Shown in pieces: positions 4,888 to 10,726 of a stretch of 10,726 nucleotides of DNA. Under the pieces are notes generated by a model. The model searched no databases and had not been told where the DNA came from. It was given only the letters and a program-made list of their open reading frames with translations. Location: positions 1 through 10,726 of the forward strand of contig JAZRDK010000065.1 in assembly GCA_045660225.1 (NCBI GenBank), given 5' to 3'. The DNA comes from Scatosoma sp045660225 (GTDB taxonomy: Bacteria; Bacillota; Clostridia; Christensenellales; Borkfalkiaceae). Position 1 is the stretch's first letter. Every line of letters starts with the position of its first letter. Both the position numbers and the translations under genes were made by a program.

Positions 4888-7560
4888 TTACGCTTGCGTC
4901 GTTGCGTATCTAACGCCAGGAACAACTACGCAGGTCTTACCTTCAACCGTCTGGCCTTCCATAACGTAGGTCGTGCCACCTGCTACGCCAAGGTATTGTA
5001 CCGTGAAACCTTCGATTACGAAGTTTTCAAACGTACAACCAAGCGCGCTGTTTGCATCCGCGTAGAAGTTCGTTGGAACAAGCGAAATTGCTTCGGGCAT
5101 CGTGTACCCAGGATTCAACGAAATGGTTACGTTCTTAAACGTAGACGTGTCTACTCTGCCGCTTGCAAGAATGCTCGTTGCCGCCGTCGCCTTAGACACA
5201 TCACCACGAAGAATTTCAAGTTTTACGTTGTCAAACGTCGTGTTGAAAATACCGCATGCAAGCGCGGATTGACCACCGCCGTTAAACCAACGGTTGATAA
5301 GCGTTACGTTCTTAATCGTTGCGTCGCGAAGGATATAGAACAAACCGCAGGCTTCGCCACCAGCGTAGTATACGTCGTTGTTTTGTCCGTCAAGCGTACC
5401 ACGGAAACCAATTGCCGTTTCCGCTTTGTCCCAACCAGAAGTGTACTTATACGATGCTTTGACGTAGTCGCCTTCCGCATTAGCGTCTTTACCAATCGTC
5501 GTCGTCAGTTTATAGTAACCGTAGACGATAGACGTTCTTGCTGCTTCAAGCGTGCTTTGCAAGGTTGCAACGTCGCTGATTTCCATCGTAACGAAGATTA
5601 CGGGAACGTTCAAAATTACCATACCGTTAGCCGTCGTACCCTTTACGGTAACGAGCTGTTCGCCGTGGCTTTGCTTGTCTGCCTTAAATTCGTTGGAAAT
5701 TGCAAGTGCGGAAAGGTCCGTGCCGAAGTCGTACGCGCCAAGCGTAATCGACGTAACGGTAACGTCTGCGTAGTCGTCGCCAAGGCTAATTGCATAATCG
5801 TTGCCCGTCAAAAGGATTTCTTTTGCCGCAACGTTCAACGTAACGGGTTTAACAACCTTAACGCCTGCGATTTCTTGAATAGCAGTCGCTTCGTCTCTGC
5901 TATCCGCCGTGTTTGCAAGTTCAGCGTATTCCGTGCAGTAGATGGTTACGTTTTCAAACGTGTTTGCTTTACCGTTTGCTTCCGAGCCGAACTTCGCGCC
6001 GAAGATGGATGCAACGCTAACGCCCATCGTGTTGATGGTTACGTTTCTAAACGTGGAACTTTCTACGTTTGCATAAACCATAACACCCGTTTTACCATAA
6101 TCTACGCGCGCCGTGGAAGAAAGCACGTTGTAGGTTACGTCTTCAAACGTTGCGCCCGTCGCGTTTTGCGAAAGACCTGCGGATGCGTAGGAGTCTTGAT
6201 AATCGTATACGTTGAACGTAACGTCCTTAACCGTACCGCTGAAGCAACCAAGCAAACCGCGCGAAGCGTAGTTGGTTGCATAGGTTACGCTATGTCCGTT
6301 GCCATCCAACGTAATTCTCGAATAGGATTCAGGGGGATTAGACGCCAACTTGGTGGTTGCCGAGCCGATGTCCGCGCCAAGAACGTAATATCCCGTTGCG
6401 GGTGCCGTCGCATCCGTAGACGCCAATGCCAACAATTCGTCAAGCGAAGTGATGACGCCGTCTACGACGTCAATATATACCACTACTTCGTGTTCAAATT
6501 CATCTTCGCTTGCCACGATAAGGGTGAACGATTGTCTGCCCGTCGTCGCCGACAAGTCGCCCAAAGGCATCACTACGCCGATTGCAGGGTCGTAGGTCAT
6601 AGCGTCTCTTACCGATTCGCCGTTTACAATAACGTCTACAACATCACCGTTTTCGCCTTCCATAAACTTGCTGTCGATGGCGTCTACAACCAAAAGCGTT
6701 TCCGCGCCGACTTCTACCTTCGCAATCGTTTCGTTGGTTACGTCAAACGTCGCTTCTACGTCGCCGCAAGCGCATACTTTCACGTCAAAGCCTGCGTATT
6801 CGCCTTCGCCTGCTTTCCATTCGTACCCAACGTGGTTGGTTGCGTCAACTTCGCCGTATTCGCCTTCGCAAACTTCACAAACCGCCTTGTCTGCGCAGGT
6901 TGCCGTACCACCTGCACAAGCTACGTCGTCCGTCTTTACCGCATCACAGCAAGCGTACACTTCGTCGTGCGTACCGTCGCCGTTTGTAACGTATTCTACT
7001 TCCGTGCTCGCGTGGTTGTCAGCGTCAAGTTCGCCGTATTCGCCTTCGCAGGTTTCACAAACCGCCTTATCCGTACACGTTGCCGTACCGCCTGCACAAG
7101 CTACGTCGTCCGTCTTTACCGCATCACAGCAAGCGTACACTTCGTCGTGCGTACCGTCGCCGTTTGCAACGTATTCTACTTCCGTGCCTTCGTGGTTGGT
7201 CGCGTCAAATTCGCCGTAGGGCGTGTTACAAGTTTCGCAAACCGCTTTCGTCTTACACGTCGCCGTGCCACCCGTATGGCTCTCGCATACGGAAGAATCT
7301 TCTACACTACTGCTAGACGCGGAGTCTTCGCTGGACGCGGAGTCTTCGCTGGACGCGGGCGCTTGGCTGGACGCAGGGTCTTCGCTAGACGCAGGCGCTT
7401 GGCTGGATGCAGGGTCTTCGCTAGACGCAGGCGCCTGGCTAGATGCAGGCGCTTGGCTGGAAGTCGTCGAATCCGCATCTTCGCCCCCACAAGCACCGAT
7501 TAAGCTAACCGATGCCATCAACGACAAAGCAAGTAATAAAAACTTCTTCATCTTTTTCAT
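4888..7560 (-). CDS. Cys-rich repeat, beta-helix-type surface lipoprotein
   Basis: This gene encodes 890 residues from ATG 7560, which has a strong GGAGGG ribosome site (7567-7572) 6 nt away; an upstream in-frame start at 7668 has no ribosome site and would bury the signal peptide. Lipoprotein signal: MKKMKKFLLLALSLMASVSLIGAC, with Cys24 in a good lipobox. Residues 34-81 are eight hexapeptides of type SSQAPA/SSEDPA/SSEDSA, a flexible wall-crossing spacer. Residues 92-271 are three ~60-residue Cys-rich repeats (GGTATC..KAVCE.C...YGE.DA.NH, then YACCDAVKTDDVAC). An Ig-like stretch follows. Two beta-helix-like modules start near 370 and 661, each opening with an ITSLDEL-type helix and GYY.L, then a DGNG/DGQN turn, GLLG/GLFY, and many F.NVTI rungs. 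It is probably displayed on the outer face of the membrane as an adhesin or glycan binder. No catalytic motif or LPXTG was seen. It is monocistronic, between a promoter and a terminator. Confidence 0.88.
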   Translation of the reverse strand: MKKMKKFLLLALSLMASVSLIGACGGEDADSTTSSQAPASSQAPASSEDPASSQAPASSEDPASSQAPASSEDSASSEDSASSSSVEDSSVCESHTGGTATCKTKAVCETCNTPYGEFDATNHEGTEVEYVANGDGTHDEVYACCDAVKTDDVACAGGTATCTDKAVCETCEGEYGELDADNHASTEVEYVTNGDGTHDEVYACCDAVKTDDVACAGGTATCADKAVCEVCEGEYGEVDATNHVGYEWKAGEGEYAGFDVKVCACGDVEATFDVTNETIAKVEVGAETLLVVDAIDSKFMEGENGDVVDVIVNGESVRDAMTYDPAIGVVMPLGDLSATTGRQSFTLIVASEDEFEHEVVVYIDVVDGVITSLDELLALASTDATAPATGYYVLGADIGSATTKLASNPPESYSRITLDGNGHSVTYATNYASRGLLGCFSGTVKDVTFNVYDYQDSYASAGLSQNATGATFEDVTYNVLSSTARVDYGKTGVMVYANVESSTFRNVTINTMGVSVASIFGAKFGSEANGKANTFENVTIYCTEYAELANTADSRDEATAIQEIAGVKVVKPVTLNVAAKEILLTGNDYAISLGDDYADVTVTSITLGAYDFGTDLSALAISNEFKADKQSHGEQLVTVKGTTANGMVILNVPVIFVTMEISDVATLQSTLEAARTSIVYGYYKLTTTIGKDANAEGDYVKASYKYTSGWDKAETAIGFRGTLDGQNNDVYYAGGEACGLFYILRDATIKNVTLINRWFNGGGQSALACGIFNTTFDNVKLEILRGDVSKATAATSILASGRVDTSTFKNVTISLNPGYTMPEAISLVPTNFYADANSALGCTFENFVIEGFTVQYLGVAGGTTYVMEGQTVEGKTCVVVPGVRYATTQA
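6748..7287 (-). repeat. Three tandem 180-bp units encoding Cys-rich repeats
   Basis: The coding repeat has a period of exactly 180 bp (60 codons). Units starting at 6901 and 7081 differ at only two of their first 107 positions, including synonymous and non-synonymous sites, so the duplication is recent or kept uniform by recombination. The third unit (toward 6748) has diverged and ends in KVCACGD instead of YACCD. Confidence 0.9.
7318..7461 (-). repeat. 18-bp minisatellite encoding a Ser/Ala/Pro/Glu linker
   Basis: Eight in-frame 18-bp units encode SSQAPA (four), SSEDPA (two) and SSEDSA (two). The in-frame unit length means copy-number change would alter linker length without a frameshift. 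Confidence 0.9.
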
Positions 7561-7593
7561 TGTTTTCCCTCCAAAAGATAATTTTGTCTTTTT

Positions 7594-7626
7594 ATTATAA
7601 CATACTTTTTGACGCACATATTGCAA
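7594..7626 (-). promoter_or_regulatory. Proximal promoter of the Cys-rich lipoprotein gene
   Basis: On the minus strand an extended -10, TGTTATAAT (7594-7602), gives a leader of about 27 nt. TTGCAA (7621-7626) is 21 bp upstream, the same long spacing as at the solute-binding protein promoter. A perfect 9-bp dyad, ATACTTTTT (7602-7610) and AAAAAGTAT (7625-7633), spans the interval. It is a duplicate of the promoter at 1661-1700, with a -10 closer to consensus. Confidence 0.65.
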
Positions 7627-7660
7627 AAAGTATATTTTTTCATTTCCATTAATATCCTTT

Positions 7661-7721
7661 CTGGCCATTTTTCTCGTTATCCAAAAACCTGCTCGTCATA
7701 TATTGTATATCAAGAAATTCC
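7661..7721 (-). pseudogene. Decayed 3' tail of a GH63-like glycosidase gene
   Basis: Read on the minus strand, the fragment begins NFLIYNI and, after a stop and an indel, continues FLDNEKNGQ. The intact gene at 1737-2975 ends NFLVYNMANWLLENEEKQ. The order and spacing match, and the flanking promoter is duplicated too. Only the last ~19 codons are recognisable; nothing further upstream in the spacer (past about 7733) aligns. Confidence 0.65.
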
Positions 7722-7767
7722 TGTGCAAAAACGCTTTTATTTATTTTTTGTACAGGCGCACACAAGG

Positions 7768-7783
7768 AAACGTGCGTACGTTT
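7768..7783. promoter_or_regulatory. Operator-like dyad downstream of the distal promoter
   Basis: AAACGT (7768-7773) and ACGTTT (7778-7783) form a perfect inverted repeat around GCGT. It lies 18 bp past the -10 at 7801-7806, so a bound protein would cover the start of the transcript. The form resembles LacI-family operators, but the regulator is unknown. Confidence 0.4.
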
Positions 7784-7800
7784 AAGCGGATATCGTCTTG

Positions 7801-7829
7801 ATTATATCACAGCAATTTTTTGAAAACAA
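7801..7829 (-). promoter_or_regulatory. Distal promoter upstream of the Cys-rich lipoprotein gene
   Basis: On the minus strand, TTGTTT (7824-7829), a 17-bp spacer and TATAAT (7801-7806) with a TG extension (TGATATAAT). The -10 region matches the glycosidase promoter over GTGATATAAT. A transcript from here would have a leader of about 230 nt that runs through the GH63 remnant and includes an imperfect hairpin (arms 7721-7731 and 7745-7755). Confidence 0.6.
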
Positions 7830-7850
7830 TGTCATAAATTGCTTAACGCA

Positions 7851-7872
7851 TATCATTTTTTGACACAGTTTT
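7851..7872 (+). repeat. 22-nt motif shared with 4766-4787
   Basis: The plus strand begins TATCATTTTTTGACA and continues CAGTTTT; 21 of 22 positions equal the minus strand at 4766-4787. It lies 21 bp upstream of the distal promoter -35. The TTGACA in it has no -10 partner at a proper distance, so it is probably not a promoter itself. Confidence 0.45.
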
Positions 7873-7875
7873 TAG

Positions 7876-7905
7876 AAAAAAAGCGCGTCAAAAGACGGCT
7901 TTTTT
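7876..7905 (-). terminator. Second terminator hairpin in the spacer, probably bidirectional
   Basis: The arms AAAAAAGCGCGTC (7877-7889) and GACGGCTTTTTT (7894-7905) pair around AAAA with a single bulged G. On the minus strand the stem is followed by seven T (7882-7876); on the plus strand by six. It stands 200 bp past the first terminator and just upstream of the distal promoter. It could stop read-through or end an unseen small transcript. Confidence 0.6.
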
Positions 7906-8077
7906 CACGTTCGACGCGTACCTGGTACGCCCCTACGAAAAATAAGCGTCCAAATTATGCATACAATTTTCGCATTTCCTGAAAGACGCGTAAACGGCGC
8001 AAAAACGCGACGACGCGCGTTTTTGTAGGAATACTCGCAAAAACGAATTTCGCGCGATTTTGGGGCGTTTTTGACGT
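7906..8077. other. GC-rich palindromic spacer, no gene found
   Basis: No credible coding frame is seen between the two terminators. The stretch has a 7-bp dyad GCGTACC/GGTACGC (7916-7930) and a 10-bp perfect dyad CAAAAACGCG/CGCGTTTTTG (8000-8009, 8016-8025). A further CAAAAACG (8038-8045) faces CGTTTTTG (8066-8073). The octamer therefore occurs four times here in alternating orientation. This could be a REP-like element or a structured RNA; the evidence does not decide. Confidence 0.5.
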
Positions 8078-8107
8078 AAAAATCAGGACTGGCAGTTGCC
8101 AGTCCTG
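8078..8107 (-). terminator. Intrinsic terminator of the large surface protein gene
   Basis: A perfect 10-bp stem, CAGGACTGGC (8084-8093) and GCCAGTCCTG (8098-8107), has a 4-nt loop and is followed on the minus strand by ATTTTT (8083-8078). It starts 27 bp past the stop codon at 8135. Confidence 0.85.
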
Positions 8108-8134
8108 AAATTTGTTTGTTTTTGGGATAGTTGT

Positions 8135-10726
8135 TTACGAAACGTACGGCGTTACGTTGTCGTTTAAGCCGTCTTCGTTTGCATCCAACCAAGCCACACC
8201 GCCGTCTGCGTCGGGGGTGAAGGTAATGCCTTCGGGCAAGGACGTTTGCATAACGTCTTCGCCGTAGTCGTTTTTACCGTTTCCGTTTTTATCCGCCCAT
8301 TCGTCGCCTACGCCTGCGATTTCACGGAAGCTCTTTGCTTTGATGACAAAGTTTTCATAGCTACCGCCCTTTTCGTGTCTACCGAACAATCTGCCCAGTT
8401 CAAGACCTTGCGCGTTGATGGTTACGTTCTTAACGGTGTTGTTATAGAACCATCTGCTTGCAAGCAAGCCCGTTTCACGGTAGGGAACGTAATGCTTTTC
8501 GCCTTTCACTTCGATTTGTTCGCAGGGAATATTGTATTCCGTAACGTTTATCGTTACGTTTTCAATCGTCGCGCCACTAATCGTACCGCCAAGCAATGCA
8601 ACCGCCTGCCAGTTTCCTTGAGGGACTACGACGTTGTCGAAGGTCAAGTTTTTGATAACCGCTTCCTTACCGATATGACCGAACAACCCTTTCGAGTTCT
8701 TGTTGTTGACAACCAAGTTTTTAATCGACTTTCCGTTGCCTTCCAACACGCCACGGAAACCGTACGCGCCGTCGTACATAACTTTGCCGTATTTGGTAGT
8801 CGCCGCCATTTCGCCTGCGTAATCTACGTCGTTTACAAACAGGTAGTACCCGTAAATCGGCGTGGATATTTCTAAATCGCCTGCATCCGCGCTCACGATG
8901 AGATAGTTGTTGATATCTTCCACCGTCGAAATCATCTTGGTAACGTAGGTGTACGTAAGGTCGTACGAGTTATACGTGCCGTCCTTTTCCGTGATGATGT
9001 TGAATTTCAAATCCGTAGGCTCGGTAATACGCGACAAGGACGATTTAATGCCCGACAAGTCTACCACAACTTTGTTGTCTACGACGTTGCTTTCGCCGAG
9101 AATCTTGCCTTCGTAGGAAACCAACGCCGTCGCGCCATTGTATTGCGATGCAGCCCCAATGTCGAGCGCGGTGCTTTCGCAGTCCACCATCGTCTTGGTC
9201 GCTTGCGTAATCGTTTGCGTCGTCGTTCCCTTAACGGTAATTTCAACCGTGTCCGTCGTATCGTTCAAGTACGTCGAAATCTTCAAAGTTAACTTCTTGC
9301 CTATCGCCGCTTCCGTCACCGTAAGCACGCCGGCGTAGTAGCTTGCGCCGACTGCATCGCCCACGAATTCAACCTTCGTGTACGCGCCCTGCGTTGCGAC
9401 TTTGTTTTCAACACCCACGAACGCCGTTGCGCTTGCGTCGATAGAAACGGGCGTGTTATAGTCAATGATATCCGCGTATTGTTTCATAAACGGAATACCG
9501 TTGACGCGCGTCCACAAAGCTTGGTCCCACTCTTCAAACACACTGTTGACCGTGATATCGTTGCTAAACGCTTCGTACGAGTTCGAAAGGAAGTTTGCGC
9601 CCGAATTCGCAAGCATTTTTTCGTTGGGGCAAATGACGATGACACCGTTCATTGCCGACGAAACGCCTGCCACCCGCATAGACGAGTGCGTATACGTGCT
9701 TTCGTTGGGGTCTTCTGCGATGATTGCCGTAGCAACGTCGACCACGCAGTTTCTTACCATTGCCGTTTCACTGGCACGCGCCGGATAGAACGTACCCATA
9801 ATACGGGGAGCCGTAGAACCTGCGCCTTCCGCCCAGTTGGGTGCGCCGATACCGAATTTTTTATAACCAACGTATACGTTTTCGATTAAACCGCCGCCAC
9901 CACTTGCAATAAAACCTGCGTTTTCGTGCACGGTTGCGTTGGTAAAGGAAACGTTTTTCACGACGCCGTCACGATGAATAACGCCGAACAAACCCGTTTC
10001 CGCAGTCAACGGTGCTTCCGCGAAGGCGGAGCCTGCTTTACCCGAGGCAAGTTCTAACCCGTCGATGTTGTAACCGCAACCGTCGAAGATCGCTCTCCAA
10101 CCAAATTGCGTGAAATCGTACGATACTCTATTGCCGTTGGAAATGTAGACTTGTTCTTGGCTTAAGAAAGGAATAAAGCCTTTGTTATAGCTGATGTTGT
10201 CGCCAAGTATAAAGTAGCCGTCGTGCAAAGCCGCGGACGTACCTTTATCATTAAGATATACGGAAAGTTCTCCAATTCTGTCAAATTCTTCCGCGGAATT
10301 GATAATCAAGGTGTACACCAAAACGGGAACGTCGTAGATAACCTTGTCGGTAACGACTTGCAGGTATTGTTCGCCCAACAATTCGTGTTCTTTGGGCATA
10401 CCCGACGCGCTCAAAGAAACCGTTTTTCCGTTGACGGACGAGAATACGTTTTCGCCGTGGAAGGTTGCGCCTACAATCGTGCCAATCAATTCGCTTTCAA
10501 TTTCAAACGCCTGCAAATCGCCCACTTCCAACGTCTTTCTCGATTCGTTTTCCAAGGTGATTTGCGGTTTGTACGCGTTGATTTTCAAAGTAATCGACGC
10601 AACTTCTTCGCCGTTCTTTTCATACACGCCGACAAGCATCGTTTTACCCGCGCTCTTGGCTTTGAGCATACCGTCTTCCACCGACACAATCGTCGAGTTG
10701 AAACTGGGCAAGCTCGTCTTCCAAGT
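8135..10726 (-). CDS. Large Ig-like and GLUG/beta-helix surface protein, 5' end outside window
   Basis: The frame is open to the window edge, giving 863 residues before a stop at 8135. No start is visible; the TTG at 10711 is internal (the frame reads TWKTSLPSFNSTIVSVEDG across it). Residues 1-52 resemble a bacterial Ig-like (BIG2) domain, and other beta-sandwich stretches lie near 55-140 and 415-595. Two beta-helix-like modules start near 142 and 599. Each opens with an (I)xSxEEF/I helix and GY(F/Y), followed by FRG.LEGNGK or an FDGCGYN turn and GLFG...VIKNLTFDN, resembling GLUG motifs. The tail has two Asp/Asn-Gly loops, DKNGNGKND (812-820) and DANEDGLND (848-856), of the kind that bind calcium in dockerin or thrombospondin type 3 repeats. 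It is presumably secreted by a signal lying outside the window, and is a likely adhesin or glycan binder. No sorting signal or catalytic motif is seen at the C-terminus. Confidence 0.85.
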   Translation of the reverse strand, partial: TWKTSLPSFNSTIVSVEDGMLKAKSAGKTMLVGVYEKNGEEVASITLKINAYKPQITLENESRKTLEVGDLQAFEIESELIGTIVGATFHGENVFSSVNGKTVSLSASGMPKEHELLGEQYLQVVTDKVIYDVPVLVYTLIINSAEEFDRIGELSVYLNDKGTSAALHDGYFILGDNISYNKGFIPFLSQEQVYISNGNRVSYDFTQFGWRAIFDGCGYNIDGLELASGKAGSAFAEAPLTAETGLFGVIHRDGVVKNVSFTNATVHENAGFIASGGGGLIENVYVGYKKFGIGAPNWAEGAGSTAPRIMGTFYPARASETAMVRNCVVDVATAIIAEDPNESTYTHSSMRVAGVSSAMNGVIVICPNEKMLANSGANFLSNSYEAFSNDITVNSVFEEWDQALWTRVNGIPFMKQYADIIDYNTPVSIDASATAFVGVENKVATQGAYTKVEFVGDAVGASYYAGVLTVTEAAIGKKLTLKISTYLNDTTDTVEITVKGTTTQTITQATKTMVDCESTALDIGAASQYNGATALVSYEGKILGESNVVDNKVVVDLSGIKSSLSRITEPTDLKFNIITEKDGTYNSYDLTYTYVTKMISTVEDINNYLIVSADAGDLEISTPIYGYYLFVNDVDYAGEMAATTKYGKVMYDGAYGFRGVLEGNGKSIKNLVVNNKNSKGLFGHIGKEAVIKNLTFDNVVVPQGNWQAVALLGGTISGATIENVTINVTEYNIPCEQIEVKGEKHYVPYRETGLLASRWFYNNTVKNVTINAQGLELGRLFGRHEKGGSYENFVIKAKSFREIAGVGDEWADKNGNGKNDYGEDVMQTSLPEGITFTPDADGGVAWLDANEDGLNDNVTPYVS

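Larger units (their letters stand above)
7594..7721 (-). repeat. Duplicated block, derived copy
   Basis: This aligns with 1661-1795 from the -10 to the CAAGAAATTCC at 7711-7721. The identical run AAATGAAAAAATATACTTTT and its continuation TTGCAATA are kept exactly. The part corresponding to GH63 codons has substitutions and small indels, as expected for DNA with no coding constraint beside a promoter still under selection. Confidence 0.75.

Noticed and set aside
6748..7461. CRISPR array
   Set aside because: The direct repeats here are translated in-frame tandem units with no unique spacers between them.
4837..7503. 888-codon plus-strand open frame opposite the Cys-rich lipoprotein
   Set aside because: It is the codon-aligned mirror of the real gene, rich in Arg, Cys and Val with no recognisable domain and no ribosome site. 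It exists because the sense gene avoids TTA, CTA and TCA.
7561..7668. N-terminal extension of the Cys-rich lipoprotein to a start at 7668
   Set aside because: It has no ribosome site, runs through the promoter and the GH63 remnant, and would place the signal peptide internally; ATG 7560 has GGAGGG at ideal distance.
7859..7864. Plus-strand TTGACA as a promoter -35
   Set aside because: No -10 at 16-18 bp downstream; a terminator hairpin lies there instead.
7905..8192. 95-codon minus-strand open frame over the palindromic spacer
   Set aside because: It overlaps the end of the surface protein and runs through the terminator; Arg/Lys-rich with no ribosome site or conserved look.
8246..8875. 209-codon plus-strand open frame
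   Set aside because: Mirror frame of the large surface protein; no ribosome site or protein-like pattern.
10709..10711. TTG at 10711 as start of the large surface protein
   Set aside because: The frame continues to the window edge with Ig-like sequence and there is no signal peptide or ribosome site; the gene is cut by the window.

Overview
The window reads as accessory or carbohydrate-use DNA from an uncultured, probably gut-associated anaerobic Firmicute (class Clostridia). That placement is an inference. It rests on AGGAGG-type ribosome sites, lipoprotein signal peptides of Gram-positive type, Ser/Ala/Pro/Glu linkers, a GGTATC..KAVC.-C cysteine-rich repeat common in clostridial surface proteins, and a family 1-like sugar-binding lipoprotein. 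All five genes lie on the minus strand, so transcription runs from high to low coordinates.

Layout in transcription order. (1) 10726-8135 is the 3' part of a large surface protein. It has Ig-like segments, two GLUG/beta-helix-like modules and two Asp/Asn-Gly loops at the C-terminus, and a perfect 10-bp hairpin terminator follows it. (2) 8134-7561 is a 574-bp spacer. It holds GC-rich palindromes, a second terminator hairpin, a good extended -10 promoter with an operator-like dyad, a decayed copy of the 3' end of the glycosidase gene found 6 kb away, and a second promoter. (3) 7560-4888 is an 890-residue lipoprotein with an 18-bp minisatellite linker, three Cys-rich 60-residue repeats and two beta-helix-like modules; it ends at a 10-bp hairpin terminator. 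(4) 4605-2986 and 2975-1737 are a tight two-gene unit, a GH36-like (clan D) glycosidase and a GH63-like (alpha/alpha)6 glycosidase, 10 bp apart, behind a near-consensus promoter. (5) 1626-1 is an ABC solute-binding lipoprotein, cut by the window edge, with its own promoter.

How they may work together: the binding lipoprotein would capture an oligosaccharide or glycoside for an ABC importer whose permeases are not in view. The two glycosidases have no signal peptide and would cleave the imported sugar in the cytoplasm. The two large proteins look like surface adhesins or glycan-binding proteins. The unusual link between the two halves is a duplicated block of about 130 bp. It comprises the GH63 gene tail plus the solute-binding protein promoter (1661-1795) and recurs, decayed in its coding part but well kept in its promoter part, directly upstream of the Cys-rich lipoprotein (7594-7721). 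This suggests promoter capture and shared regulation.
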